Positions 1-8,641 of a DNA stretch of 64,000 nt are shown in pieces. Position numbers and translations under genes: made by a program. Source of the DNA: VXYL01 sp965116935 (GTDB taxonomy: Bacteria > Pseudomonadota > Gammaproteobacteria > Pseudomonadales > Azotimanducaceae); the NCBI GenBank assembly GCA_965116935.1, contig OZ220737.1:3534001-3598000 (forward strand), read 5' to 3'. Within the stretch, counting starts at the first letter, position 1. The number at the start of each line of letters is the position of its first letter. The notes beneath the pieces were generated by a model, which was not told the origin of the DNA, made no database searches, and saw only the letters and a program-made list of their open reading frames with translations.

Positions 1-283
1 CCGCCAGCGAGAGGAGCAGGATCGGGCGGGCGCCGAACCGATCCATGGCCCGACCGAGCAGGGGCGCTGTGAGGCCCCCTACGGCCGCGAACGAGAGGGA
101 GGCGCTGATTTCGGTGCGCGTCCAGCCGAAGGTCTGTTCGATGGGCAGGATGAACAGGCCAAAGGCGTACTGCGACGCCCCCACCGCGACGGCAGTGGAG
201 CAGAACAGAACCGCGACGATGGAGGTTGCGCGAAAGGGTGGGATAGTGGCTGGTTTGGTCTGGCGATTGGGCGCGATGCTAAC
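1..283 (-). CDS. MFS transporter, N-terminal part (runs off window)
   Basis: Reading the minus strand from about 283 to the window edge gives an N-terminal hydrophobic segment, then FGWTRTEISASLS and GRAMDRFGARP. The last matches the loop 2-3 signature of the major facilitator superfamily (D-R-x-G-x-R). Acidic/aromatic W-x-R-x-E before helix 2 is typical of the monocarboxylate/oxalate-like MFS branch. It is a cytoplasmic-membrane transporter of unknown substrate. An in-frame TAA lies at 284-286 and no ATG, GTG or TTG follows before the first helix, so the true start is unclear: CTG at 206-208 would begin within helix 1. The rest of the gene lies left of the window. Confidence 0.7.
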
Positions 284-381
284 TTACGGCCGCTGTGGAT
301 CTGCGGAGCGTAATGCGCGCCCGACGGCGGGGTGGCGGGCAGGATGCGCGCCCCGAGAGAGGTCCTCGGTGCGAAGGCGCC

Positions 382-684
382 TCATCTGGAGGGTGCTGGG
401 CTCGCGTACTTGCGGCGCTCCATCTCCTGCTCGTAGCTGACTAGGCGGCGGATCAGGGCGTTGTAGCGGGAGTAGGCGTCGTCGGGGTAGATGCGGCCTA
501 GCGCCTGGTAGAGGGCAAGCTCCGGGTGCTCGGGTGCGTCTCGAAGGTCTGGCACGCGTAGTCCGATGAGTCGCAGGCGCGGTGCGCCGACGGCGACCAA
601 GAGCGCCTCCACCGTCCACTCGCCCTGTTCTAGGGCGGCAAGACCGGCCTCAACCAACTCCTGGCCGGGGACTTCACTTGGCAT
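382..684 (-). CDS. Small hypothetical protein coupled to nucleotidyltransferase
   Basis: A 100-residue charged soluble protein with no signal peptide and no motif I recognise; its C-terminal third is an Arg/Glu/Tyr-rich helix. The ATG at 684 overlaps the 3' end of the upstream nucleotidyltransferase gene by 11 bases, so the two are probably translationally coupled. A longer reading begins at 708, but the ATG at 684 fits coupling better. It could be a partner or antitoxin-like protein for the nucleotidyltransferase; that rests on context only. Confidence 0.6.
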   Translation of the reverse strand: MPSEVPGQELVEAGLAALEQGEWTVEALLVAVGAPRLRLIGLRVPDLRDAPEHPELALYQALGRIYPDDAYSRYNALIRRLVSYEQEMERRKYASPAPSR

Positions 685-1222
685 CGACGTCGCCCGAGAG
701 TTCCTCAAGGGTCGCGGTCAGCTTGCGGCGCAGGCCCGCTTCGTCGATGGCGGGATAGCGCACGAGCTCCGGCACTATGCGCTCGAACAGCCGTGCAAGC
801 TCGTCCACATCGACCAATCCTCGCTCCACCAGGGCCCGGACATCCGTCAGGTCCGCGTCGTGTCCGCGTTCGATCTTGGCAAGCGCCTGACCGTAGAAAT
901 CGTAGTGGAAGAAGTCGACCTGGCCATGCCGGACGATGAACTGACTGCGTTCGCGCCAGCCTGGCAGTGCCGGCACGAACTGATCGGGCGCGGCGAGTTC
1001 GACGTTGATGTCGAGTTCCTCCTTGAGCGCAGCAATGGCCTCGAACACAGCCGCGGGCTCCGGGTCGAGCTTCAGGTCTGCATCCACGGTGGCGTCGCGC
1101 CAGCCGATTATCGCTGCGGTGGCGCCACCCACAAGGTACACGCGACCGGGGCCCTCCGCGCGGCTGCCTATGCCCTCCATGAGCAGGGCGATCCGCTCGG
1201 AGGTGGCGAGGGAGCGCGTCAT
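674..1222 (-). CDS. Nucleotidyltransferase-fold protein (DUF6036/AbiEii-like)
   Basis: A 182-residue protein with a nucleotidyltransferase-like N-terminus: VGGATAAIIGWR (about 31-42) followed by T-V-D-A-D-L, corresponding to the GG...D-x-D metal-binding pattern of minimal nucleotidyltransferases. A helical C-terminus with many acidic residues follows. Relatives of this type are often one half of toxin-antitoxin-like pairs, although some are orphan enzymes. The ATG overlaps the stop of the ArsC-like gene (ATGA) and its own end overlaps the next small gene, giving a three-gene coupled set. Substrate is unknown. Confidence 0.65.
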   Translation of the reverse strand: MTRSLATSERIALLMEGIGSRAEGPGRVYLVGGATAAIIGWRDATVDADLKLDPEPAAVFEAIAALKEELDINVELAAPDQFVPALPGWRERSQFIVRHGQVDFFHYDFYGQALAKIERGHDADLTDVRALVERGLVDVDELARLFERIVPELVRYPAIDEAGLRRKLTATLEELSGDVDAK

Positions 1223-1653
1223 GGGAGCGTTTCGAGCGCCTCGCGGCTGAAGGCGGCGATTTGGTCGCGGATGCGGCGGAACACGTCAGTCAGTTCGGCT
1301 TCGGTGAGTTCGGGGTAGTCGGGGTCTTCGAAGGCTTGGTGGAGGACGCGCTTGGCACCGGGAAACGCGGGGCATTGCTGGCGCGCCGCGTCGCAGACGG
1401 TGATGACGAGATCGAAGTCTTCGCTTACGTAGCGATCGACGGGGTCCGAGGTGTGACCCGAGATGTCGATGCCCACCTCGTCCATGACGCGGATGGCCAG
1501 AGGGTGGACGCCCTTGGGTTCAGTGCCGGCGCTTGCCACGGCCACGCGGTTGCCGCCGAAGTGGCGGAGCCAGCCGTGTGCCATTTGCGAACGGGCCCGG
1601 TTGCCGGTACAGATCACCAGGACCCGAAACGGCCGCTCTGCGGAGGCGTTCAT
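1219..1653 (-). CDS. ArsC-type arsenate reductase / low-molecular-weight phosphatase family protein
   Basis: A 144-residue protein with the family P-loop near the N-terminus, CTGNRARSQ (C-x5-R), then SAGTEP and the downstream D-P acid segment (FEDPDYP) of low-molecular-weight tyrosine phosphatases and thioredoxin-coupled arsenate reductases. Cys residues around ITVCDAARQQCPAFPG match the redox cysteines of thioredoxin-dependent ArsC, favouring arsenate reduction over protein dephosphorylation. I chose the ATG at 1653, since upstream codons lack family similarity. There is no ars operon nearby; the downstream gene is a coupled nucleotidyltransferase, so a role outside arsenic resistance is possible. 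Confidence 0.8.
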   Translation of the reverse strand: MNASAERPFRVLVICTGNRARSQMAHGWLRHFGGNRVAVASAGTEPKGVHPLAIRVMDEVGIDISGHTSDPVDRYVSEDFDLVITVCDAARQQCPAFPGAKRVLHQAFEDPDYPELTEAELTDVFRRIRDQIAAFSREALETLP

Positions 1654-1672
1654 GGCTTCCGCCTGCGCGATC

Positions 1673-2848
1673 CTAGCGGACCACCCCGTCAGCCCGCATT
1701 CGGGTGATCTCTTCGGGGCTGTAGCCGCACTCGGCGAGCACTTCGCGGGTCTGTTCTCCGAGTTCGGGGGAACAGCGGAAGATGTCGGCCGGGGTTTCGT
1801 GGAAGCGACCGGGCGGGCGGGGCTGGCGCATGGGGCCGGCGATGGGGTGGTCAAACTCGAGCAAGGCGCCCATCGCCTTCACCTGGGCGTCGTGGATGAC
1901 CTCGCCGCGGGCGTTGATGTGCGCCCAGGGAACCTGCTCCGCGTCGAGGCGCTCGCCGAGTTCGGCGGTGTCGAAGCGGGCGTAGGCCTCGTTCAGCAAG
2001 GTCTGCAGGTCGGCGTCGAGGGCCCGTTGGGACTGGAAGCGTTCGTCCTCAAAGAGGTTCGGCAGCTTGAGTGCCCGGAACACGCCTTCCCATTCGGCGC
2101 GCTTCACCGGCATGGTGCAGATGTAGCCGTCGCGGGTCTTACGCACCATGCGTTCGTGGGTGCGGCGGGGCGTTTCGGTGGTCTCCTCGCCCGGAAAGGT
2201 GTAGCCGAGCATGCTGTCTGGCCACATGAAGAAGAGCGCCGAATCGAGCATGGAGACGTCCACTCGCTGGCCGACGCCGGTTTGTTCGCGGGCGTACAGC
2301 GCCGCGACGATGGACTGGGCGGCGGTCATGGAGGTGATCTTGTCGCACATGAGGGTGTTGACGAGCAGGGGCTTCTCGCTCGCGGGATCGGCTTGCAGCG
2401 AGCCGATGCCGGAGATGGCCTGGATCACGGCGTCATAGACCCGACGGTTGACGTAGGGACCCTCGTGGCCGACGCCGTTGATGGAGGTGAATATGAGCCG
2501 CGGGTTCACTTCGCGCAGGGTTTCGTAGGAGAGGTCCAGGCGCTCCATCACGCCGGGGCGGTAGTTCTCCATCAGTACGTCAGCATCGGCCACCATGCGC
2601 TTGAGCACGGCCTTGCCCTCGTCTTCGCGCAGGTTGATGACCACGGAGCGCTTGTTCCGGTTCATCATGGCGAAGGCGCCGGAGACGCCATTGCGCTGGA
2701 AGGTCATGGGGCTGCGCATGAGGTCCCCGTCCGGCGCTTCCACCTTGATCACATCGGCACCCTGGTCGCCGAGGATGGAGGCGGCGATGGGGCCAGAGTA
2801 GATGGTCGTGAGATCGAGGACGCGCACGCCGTCGAGAGGTCCCGCCAT
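1673..2848 (-). CDS. CaiB/BaiF family CoA-transferase
   Basis: A class III CoA-transferase of about 391 residues. It opens with PLDGVRVLDLTTIYSGP, has GADVIKVEAP near residue 35, the NRNKRSVVINL block, and NTLMCDKITSM carrying the catalytic aspartate that forms the acyl-anhydride intermediate. These enzymes move CoA between carboxylic acids in the cytoplasm; substrate cannot be told from sequence (formate/oxalate, carnitine, succinate and others occur). The start at 2848 places the family motif at the N-terminus; an alternative ATG at 2887 adds 13 residues. It lies just upstream of the ArsC-like gene with a 19-base gap. Confidence 0.88.
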   Translation of the reverse strand: MAGPLDGVRVLDLTTIYSGPIAASILGDQGADVIKVEAPDGDLMRSPMTFQRNGVSGAFAMMNRNKRSVVINLREDEGKAVLKRMVADADVLMENYRPGVMERLDLSYETLREVNPRLIFTSINGVGHEGPYVNRRVYDAVIQAISGIGSLQADPASEKPLLVNTLMCDKITSMTAAQSIVAALYAREQTGVGQRVDVSMLDSALFFMWPDSMLGYTFPGEETTETPRRTHERMVRKTRDGYICTMPVKRAEWEGVFRALKLPNLFEDERFQSQRALDADLQTLLNEAYARFDTAELGERLDAEQVPWAHINARGEVIHDAQVKAMGALLEFDHPIAGPMRQPRPPGRFHETPADIFRCSPELGEQTREVLAECGYSPEEITRMRADGVVR

Positions 2849-2968
2849 GGAAGAAGCCTGATCTTGGAAGACCGGGCGATCATACAAGGCAAATGGGTGC
2901 CGGCTATCGGCTCCGGTTCGGCGTTGCCGGCACGGGCGCGCTAGCTCCTCAGAGGTTGCGGGCGCTCC

Positions 2969-4600
2969 TCAGCGGCGTGCCTCTCTGAGGCGTTCGTTGG
3001 CGGCTCGCAGGCGGTTCGTGCCATTGGTAACGCGGGGGGCAGATTGGCGTGGCGCCGACATGCGCGGGGCGGATTGGCGTGGCGCCGACATGCGGGGTGC
3101 CGGCCGGTTCACCTGAGGGCGTGGCTCGAACGAGCGCATCCGGGATTGTTGGCGCGGTGCCCGCGGCGCGGCCTGACGCTTCGGAGCGCTCGGTCTCATG
3201 CTCGGCTGTCGAACGCTACGCACCCGGTCGGCGCTGCGCTGGCTGCGGCTGGCGGTGACGCCGCGGTTTTGGGGCGTGCCGTGCCATGTCTCGGTTCGCC
3301 TTGATGGGCGGGTTTGCGGTGCCGCCGCTTGCCTCGTGGGCCGCTGCTCGCGCATGGAGCGTGCAGGGACGGAACGACGCGGCGCCTCCGCCAATCTCGA
3401 GCGCAGCGAAGGGCCGGGACTGGGCCGGTTTGCGGGGGTTGGCCGCGCCTCACGCCTCGTTTGCGTGGCCCTGGACGCGGTGGCGCGGTTTGGCCGTGCC
3501 GGTGTCGCGCGCGGCGACTGCACGGCAGGGCGTTGCGCCATGCCGGAGCGTTGGCGCGGTGCCGTGGCGGACGGTCGGGAAGGCGTTGTCATCCGCTGTG
3601 CATGGGCTTCGAGTCGATCCCTTGCCGCGGCCATGCGTTCGGGCTGCACGCGTGGTTCGTCGGCGCGGCGGCGGGGTGCCGGCGTGCGGGTTTCCGGGCC
3701 CCGGGAATAGGTGCGCAAAGAGGCGTCGAGCGGCGCCGGCGCACGTCCGCTTGGCTGCGAGAGTGGGGCGGGACGGCCCGATCGCGTGGCGAGACGGGGC
3801 GCAGGATCAAGCCGCCTGAGCGGCCGCTGGCGATATGCGTGATGGCGGTACCCGCCGAGAACATGGCGACGCACACCGTAGTCGTGGCGCCAGCCGGGCA
3901 GCACCGTGTAGTAGTGGAAGGAGATCAGCGGGTCGTAGCGGCGAATCCACGGCGATGCATAGCGCGGATACCAGGTGCGATAGCCGTAGTAGTCGTAGTG
4001 GTGGTTGTGGACGTAGTGGACGGTGGTTCCGCTTCTGAGGTGCGGCGGGTAGTAGGTGTAGTAGGTGTCGGGCTGATACCGTCTCGCAACGGAGGCGTAG
4101 CGCTTTGCGGTTTTCTCCGGCGTCTGATAGCGCGCCGCGTAGCGTTCCCGCGGCTCCATCACCGCCACGATCTGATCGAGCGCGACATCGCCCGTGAGAT
4201 ACAGTCGCCAGACCCCGCCGTGGCGTTCGGTGGGCGCCGGGATGCGCACCTCCCACCATTCGTCGTCGTCGCCCTCCGGGATGGCGATGGACTCTGACGT
4301 CTCTCCATGCACTTTGAGCTCGGCATGTGCCGCTCCGGCGGAACGGGCGATCAGCACCAGTTCCCGCAGGTGGAAGTGATCGGAGTCGAAGCCCGTGCGC
4401 CGGTCCACCAAACGGTCGAGCCTGAGCGACGCCCCGTCGGGATAGGCGTGCTCCACGAGCGGGATTTCGACGCTGACGTAATAGCCCCCAGGTCGGTGAT
4501 CGGCTTGCGCGGCCAGGCTGCCGAGCGTCGCGAGGACGACGGCGCCGATGGCGGCGCTGGCGCGGCATGTCAGGACGTTTCGCATGTTCGCGTGCTTCAT
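2969..4600 (-). CDS. Secreted Tyr/His- and Arg/Pro-rich low-complexity protein
   Basis: A 543-residue protein that I do not recognise. Residues 1-35 look like a signal peptide (basic start, Ala/Val/Leu core, AAQA cleavage site). A folded-looking region follows (about 36-170), then a Tyr/His/Arg-rich stretch (about 175-260), and then about 280 residues of Arg, Pro, Ala, Ser and Gln low complexity. Near the C-terminus the unit MSAPRQSAPR occurs twice in tandem, encoded by a roughly 30-base direct repeat at about 3045-3105. The strong positive charge suggests binding to an anionic surface such as LPS or DNA; that is inference. ATG 4600 follows an AGAGAG; GTG 4609 is an alternative. Confidence 0.65.
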   Translation of the reverse strand: MKHANMRNVLTCRASAAIGAVVLATLGSLAAQADHRPGGYYVSVEIPLVEHAYPDGASLRLDRLVDRRTGFDSDHFHLRELVLIARSAGAAHAELKVHGETSESIAIPEGDDDEWWEVRIPAPTERHGGVWRLYLTGDVALDQIVAVMEPRERYAARYQTPEKTAKRYASVARRYQPDTYYTYYPPHLRSGTTVHYVHNHHYDYYGYRTWYPRYASPWIRRYDPLISFHYYTVLPGWRHDYGVRRHVLGGYRHHAYRQRPLRRLDPAPRLATRSGRPAPLSQPSGRAPAPLDASLRTYSRGPETRTPAPRRRADEPRVQPERMAAARDRLEAHAQRMTTPSRPSATAPRQRSGMAQRPAVQSPRATPARPNRATASRATQTRREARPTPANRPSPGPSLRSRLAEAPRRSVPARSMREQRPTRQAAAPQTRPSRRTETWHGTPQNRGVTASRSQRSADRVRSVRQPSMRPSAPKRQAAPRAPRQQSRMRSFEPRPQVNRPAPRMSAPRQSAPRMSAPRQSAPRVTNGTNRLRAANERLREARR

Positions 4601-4837
4601 TTTTCGCACTCTCTATGACGACGCTGCCGGCGGCGTTGGCACCAGGACCTTCCCTTCCGCGTCCGCAGTCTTGGACGCCTCCCCGGCTGAAGGCTTCCCT
4701 CGGACAATCGCCGCTGCATCCTGCACCAGCCAAGGTGAACCGAAGCTGAACGAGTGTCAATCGTTTGTGGTGGCCTGCCGCCTCCTGGTGGTTTGCCGAT
4801 TTGAGCATCCTCGGCGGGCTGTTAGTGTGTGAACAAG

Positions 4838-4963
4838 GCGGGCCTTTGGAGGGAAGGCATTCTGCCTTCCCTGCGCGCCTCTGGCGCGCTGACCGGGACT
4901 TGCAACAAGAAAGCGCCTATCGGCGCTAGGGAAGGCAGGATGCCTTCCCTCCAAAGGCCCGCC
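4838..4963. repeat. R1 palindromic intergenic element, copy a
   Basis: The gap between divergent genes (4601-5033) holds an element with about 36-base near-perfect terminal inverted repeats. Each arm contains its own small hairpin (GGGAAGGCATTCTGCCTTCC) and the arm ends are GGCGGGCCTTTGGAGG / CCTCCAAAGGCCCGCC. The centre holds a shorter hairpin, GCGCGCCTCTGGCGCGC. Copies with the same arms recur at 9625, 41628, 43712, 47822, 56575 and 62492. No coding sense. Confidence 0.9.
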
Positions 4964-5033
4964 CACCGCACGTCCGACAGGCTGCTAACTCCGAAGGTAG
5001 ACTCGGGGTACGGATCAGAAGGGAGTGCTTGGC

Positions 5034-6182
5034 ATGGGTTCTGGCGTGAAGACGGAGGCTGCGACCATTGCGGAGCTCTTCGAGCCCCGGGGCTTGAATA
5101 CGCCACGTGGTCGCCAGACGCGCGCCGATGGCTGGGTGGGGGGCCGTGCGGACACTTGGCCTGGCCACTATCGGGAGAATCCAGCCAGCCGCGCCGGGGC
5201 GGACGCTCGCCGCATGGCCGAGGACGGGAGCTACGCTTCCGACGTCGCCGAAGCGCTGCGCGGCAAGGACGAAGCTTCCGCGAACGGCGCCGTCGCCGAT
5301 GCCGGGCTCACGTTGGAGCCGCTTTCGCCGGGCATCGGTATGGTGGTCCACGGCGCCGATCTGGCACGGCCCACACAAGCGCAGGTGCAGCAGATCTGGC
5401 ACCTGCTGATGGAGCGCAAGGTGGTGTTCTTCCGCGACCAAGGGCACATCACGCGCGAAGAGCATGTGGCCTTCGGCAAGCGCTTTGCGGACGTGGGCAT
5501 GGCCTATGGGCGGCAGAAGTCGTTGTCGGCGAGAAAACTGCCGGAAGAGCATCCGGAAATCCTCCGGCTCTATGCCAACGAGGCGCGTCCCTTTGTGGCT
5601 GCCAACTGGCATTCGGACGTGACCTGGTCGGATCGTCCGCCGCTCGGTTCGATCCTGCTCGCCCGCAAGTCGCCGCCGGTGGGGGGCGACACCGTGTTCG
5701 CCGACGCCTTTGCCCTGTGGGACAGCCTGAGCCCGGTACTGAAGGGGTTTCTCAAGGGGCGCTTTGCCATCCACGGTCGCGGCGGCCGGGACGAAGCGCA
5801 GCATCCGATCTGTCGCACCCATCCGGTCACGGGCAAGACCGCGCTCTATGTCAACCCGACGTTCACGAACTCCATCTGCGGCATGGAGCCGGCGGATTCC
5901 GCCCGTCTTCTGGCGCAGCTCTACGCGAAGATGTACTCGACGCCGGAACACACCTGCCGCTTTCGCTGGCGCGACGGCTCCGTGGCGATGTGGGACAACC
6001 GCAGTGCCCAGCACTACGCGGTGTCGGACTTCTGGCCCCACGAACGGCGCATGGAGCGGGTGACGCTGGTGGACCCCTCGCCGGCGGATGAGCTCCCGTT
6101 CTGGGAGGATGAGCGGGGCAAGCGGCACTACAGCGTCCGGCTCGCGAGCCAAGAGGAGATCGATACGCCCGTCGGGTATTGA
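5034..6182 (+). CDS. TauD/TfdA-family Fe(II)/2-oxoglutarate dioxygenase
   Basis: A soluble 2-oxoglutarate-dependent dioxygenase. The H-x-D pair is in WHSDVTW (about residue 192) and the distal iron-binding His in NRSAQHYAV (about 326), followed by the Arg that would hold 2-oxoglutarate (HERRMERVTL). GGDTVFAD is also typical of the family (taurine, 2,4-D and alkylsulfate dioxygenases). Substrate is not readable. ATG 5034 has an AGGGAG eight bases upstream. The first roughly 60 residues are not family-like, so ATG 5214 (without a clear ribosome site) is possible. It stands alone between two intergenic repeats. Confidence 0.85.
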   Translation: MGSGVKTEAATIAELFEPRGLNTPRGRQTRADGWVGGRADTWPGHYRENPASRAGADARRMAEDGSYASDVAEALRGKDEASANGAVADAGLTLEPLSPGIGMVVHGADLARPTQAQVQQIWHLLMERKVVFFRDQGHITREEHVAFGKRFADVGMAYGRQKSLSARKLPEEHPEILRLYANEARPFVAANWHSDVTWSDRPPLGSILLARKSPPVGGDTVFADAFALWDSLSPVLKGFLKGRFAIHGRGGRDEAQHPICRTHPVTGKTALYVNPTFTNSICGMEPADSARLLAQLYAKMYSTPEHTCRFRWRDGSVAMWDNRSAQHYAVSDFWPHERRMERVTLVDPSPADELPFWEDERGKRHYSVRLASQEEIDTPVGY

Positions 6183-6214
6183 TCGCCTGGGCGTCGGTGT
6201 CTATGCGCCTAGGT

Positions 6215-6331
6215 GCTAGCGCGCCCTCGCGGGCGCGTCGGCAGTTGCTTCGCAACTGCTGGCCTCCGGGTTCGCGTTCGCTCACCACTTCGGCTAGGAG
6301 CGTGCGCCGTTCTACGGCGCACGCTCCTAGC
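6215..6331. repeat. R3 multi-hairpin element, copy a
   Basis: It lies between convergent genes. Three successive hairpins are visible: GCGCCCTCGCGGGCGC, GCAGTTGCTTCGCAACTGC, and a strong terminal one with arms CTAGGAGCGTGCGCCG and CGGCGCACGCTCCTAG. The same order of hairpins recurs at 58738-58859, also between convergent genes. It may act as a two-way terminator; a partial relative occurs near 56735 and near 6690. Confidence 0.85.
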
Positions 6332-6403
6332 GGGCGTTAGCGAGCCCTCTTCGAACAACGCCCGCCGGCAAACACCGAAGCAACAGGCCCCCTGCCATGC
6401 GAC

Positions 6404-6608
6404 GGCCTCTCTGGAAGGAGGGCGTCCCGCCCTCCAAGCGTGCCGAAGGCGCGCACGCAGCGGAGCCAGCCAACGCCACCGCAAGCAAGCGTTCCAGACA
6501 ACGCCAACAAAGCGCCAGCCCCGAACAAACGCCACCAACAAACCAGCCTCTGTTCCTTGGCGTGCCTGCGGCACGATGGAGGGCGGGACGCCCTCCTTCC
6601 AGAGGCCC
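6404..6608. repeat. R2 intergenic element, copy a
   Basis: About 205 bases bounded by inverted arms GGCCTCTCTGGAAGGAGGGC and CCTCCTTCCAGAGGCCC. Inside each arm is a short palindrome of the form GGAGGGCGGGACGCCCTCC. The interior is about 120 bases of A/C-rich sequence without coding sense. Longer relatives lie at 15340 and 23669, and arm-only relatives at 25429 and 28499. The bases from 6609 to 6710 hold nothing I can name except an R3-like tail. Confidence 0.8.
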
Positions 6609-6710
6609 GTGGAAAACGCGACAGCCGCCTGACTAGCTACGCTAGCCGGGGCTTGGCTAGCGCCCACTGCAAAACAGGTGTCCCCGTAGGGCGGGGGCGT
6701 TCGCTCGCAG

Positions 6711-8165
6711 CTACGGCGGAGTCAGTCCCAGCCTTTCGTATTGCTCGGGCGGCGCGAGGTTGTCCTGCAACGCCCGTTCGAGCCGGGCCACCATCCGCGC
6801 CTCCACTTCCGCATCCTCGATCGGGCTCGTTTGGCCCGGGTCCGTCGTCAGGTCGAACAGTTGCGTCTTGAAGGTCTCGGCGAAGCGGCCGAGGCCCGTG
6901 GAGGGGATCTGCATCACCGGGCAGCCCTTGGTGAACTTGAGCGGCTCGTGCCAGCGCATGTTCGCGAGTTCACGGGTGGAGAAGGGGCTGCGCATGTGGG
7001 TCGGCATTAGCGTGTAGTGGTTGAGGGGGGCGTTGTCGGCCACCGGGCCGCGCATGTACACGTGGCGGCCATCGGTGATGTTCACGTGGGCGCCGAACAT
7101 GCCGTAGATGGCAGCGTCGCGCACCGGCGTGTCGTCCCGCACCGTCGCTAGCAGTGGGTGGCCGTCCATGTCCGGCGGCGGCTCGTGGCCGAAGTAGTCG
7201 AGCAGGGTGGGGCCGACATCGATGGTGGTGGTGAGGCTCGCGCGGTGGGTGTTCGACTTGCCGGCGCGCGGGTCCCAGACGAAGAAGGGGATGTGCGCCG
7301 TCTCGTTGTACCAGGGCATGCGCGCCTTGCCCCACCAATCGTGTTCGCCGAGCAGGAAGCCGTGATCGGTTAACACCAGCAGCATGGTGTCGTGCCACAT
7401 GTCGTGGGCATCCATGAAGTCGATGACCCTGCCAAGGTAGTGGTCGCATTGGGTCAGCAGGGCGGCGTACTGGTAGCGCATGTACTCCACCGCGTCCGGG
7501 TCTTCGCTTACCCGCTCGTATTTGGGCCAGTCGAAATGCGGGCCATCCCATTCGTAGTTGTAGCGCTCCTTCCACTGCTTCAGGGTGAAGAACGGCTCGT
7601 GCGGGTCGAAGGTCTCGATCTGCAAATACCAGTTGTCCTGCTCGTGGTTGGTTTCGAGGAACTCGAGGCCGGCGGCGAAGGTTTGCGCCTGCGGCGTCAG
7701 ATGCTCTTCCTGCATGTACTTGCGGTTCACCCAGTCCTGGCGGGTGATGCGCCCTAGGTGTTCGGGAATGTCCGGCTCCGCCACCTCGCCTTTCCAGGCA
7801 TCGCCCTCCTGGCCGCGCACGTTCTGCCAGCTCGAATAGCGGTGGTGGTAGGTGGCGCCGCCGTCCTCCCAGTAGTGGTAGTGGTCGGAGACGAGGTGGG
7901 TGTAGGTGCCGCGCTCCTTGAGGATGGTGAAGGTGGAGTCGTCGAACGGCTCGAACGGGCCCCACGAGCGGTGCAGGAAGTTGTGCCGCCCGGTGTGCAG
8001 CTCCCGCCGCGCCGGCATGCAGGGCATGGAGCCGACATAGTGGTTGTCGAACGTCACCGCCCGCTCGCCCAAGCGGCGGAAGTTGGGCGCCAGCGTCCAG
8101 TCGCAGCCATAGTTCGGCAGCATGTGCCGGTTGAGTGAGTCGTACATCACCATGATCGCGCGCAT
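6711..8165 (-). CDS. Sulfatase (alkaline-phosphatase superfamily)
   Basis: A 484-residue sulfatase-fold hydrolase. Asp9 (MYDSLN) is an expected metal ligand and CMPARRELHTGR (Cys49) is the C-x-P-x-R sulfatase signature whose cysteine is converted to formylglycine. Later blocks include LVLTDHGFLLGEHDWWGKARM, containing the D-H-G metal and catalytic residues, and a C-terminal TDPGQ segment usual in the family. It would remove sulfate from an organic sulfate ester or sulfated glycan. I see no export signal, so it may be cytoplasmic. ATG 8165 has AAGGGG at good spacing; the longer frame to 8198 is less likely. No maturase gene is visible nearby. Confidence 0.87.
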   Translation of the reverse strand: MRAIMVMYDSLNRHMLPNYGCDWTLAPNFRRLGERAVTFDNHYVGSMPCMPARRELHTGRHNFLHRSWGPFEPFDDSTFTILKERGTYTHLVSDHYHYWEDGGATYHHRYSSWQNVRGQEGDAWKGEVAEPDIPEHLGRITRQDWVNRKYMQEEHLTPQAQTFAAGLEFLETNHEQDNWYLQIETFDPHEPFFTLKQWKERYNYEWDGPHFDWPKYERVSEDPDAVEYMRYQYAALLTQCDHYLGRVIDFMDAHDMWHDTMLLVLTDHGFLLGEHDWWGKARMPWYNETAHIPFFVWDPRAGKSNTHRASLTTTIDVGPTLLDYFGHEPPPDMDGHPLLATVRDDTPVRDAAIYGMFGAHVNITDGRHVYMRGPVADNAPLNHYTLMPTHMRSPFSTRELANMRWHEPLKFTKGCPVMQIPSTGLGRFAETFKTQLFDLTTDPGQTSPIEDAEVEARMVARLERALQDNLAPPEQYERLGLTPP

Positions 8166-8251
8166 TCGTTTTCCCCTTGAGGCGGGTTTGCCGCGCAAGT
8201 GTACGCGGTGGGCAGGGCGGCGAGATGGCTTGGTGGCGGCGCTTTCTGCGG

Positions 8252-8614
8252 TTAGACGAGGTCGAGGTCCGGGTTGGCGCGGAGGATTTCCTCTGCTTCT
8301 CGCTTCGGCTTCGCCGCGCCACCACTGCCCAGCACTTCGCGCGCGAAGCGGAAGTAGATCGTGTAGATGCGCGTCTCACCACCTTCCTCCACGACGAAGA
8401 ACGGCGCCAGCTTCACGTCGTGCTCCGTGGCGATGCGCATCCCTTCGGAGTCGGGGTCGCGTTCGTCGGCAACCACGGTGCGGTCGATGGCAGCCATTTG
8501 GCCGGAGGTTTTGAGGCGCTGCTCCACATCCGCGCACTTGGTGCAGGGCTGGCCGTTTGCCAACACCTTCTTGACGAAGGTGATGCGGCGCTCAGGGGCG
8601 TTGGCGGAGGGCAC
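8252..8614 (-). CDS. Thioredoxin/glutaredoxin-like protein downstream of APS reductase
   Basis: A 120-residue protein with NGQPCTKCADVEQRL near residue 23, a C-x-x-C motif at the start of a helix as in thioredoxin-fold proteins, followed by APFFVV, which fits the cis-Pro strand. It begins with GTG 27 bases after the APS reductase gene in the same direction, so an electron donor to that enzyme is a reasonable guess. I do not recognise a named family, and the start is uncertain because GTG is the only early option. Confidence 0.65.
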   Translation of the reverse strand: MPSANAPERRITFVKKVLANGQPCTKCADVEQRLKTSGQMAAIDRTVVADERDPDSEGMRIATEHDVKLAPFFVVEEGGETRIYTIYFRFAREVLGSGGAAKPKREAEEILRANPDLDLV

Positions 8615-8641
8615 TGGAGCCCTTCGGAGCCGGGAGGCGGG

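Noticed and set aside
1463..2944. Long plus-strand open frame of about 490 codons opposite the CaiB gene
   Set aside because: It is antisense to a clear CoA-transferase and has the low-sense His/Gly/Val composition of high-GC shadow frames.
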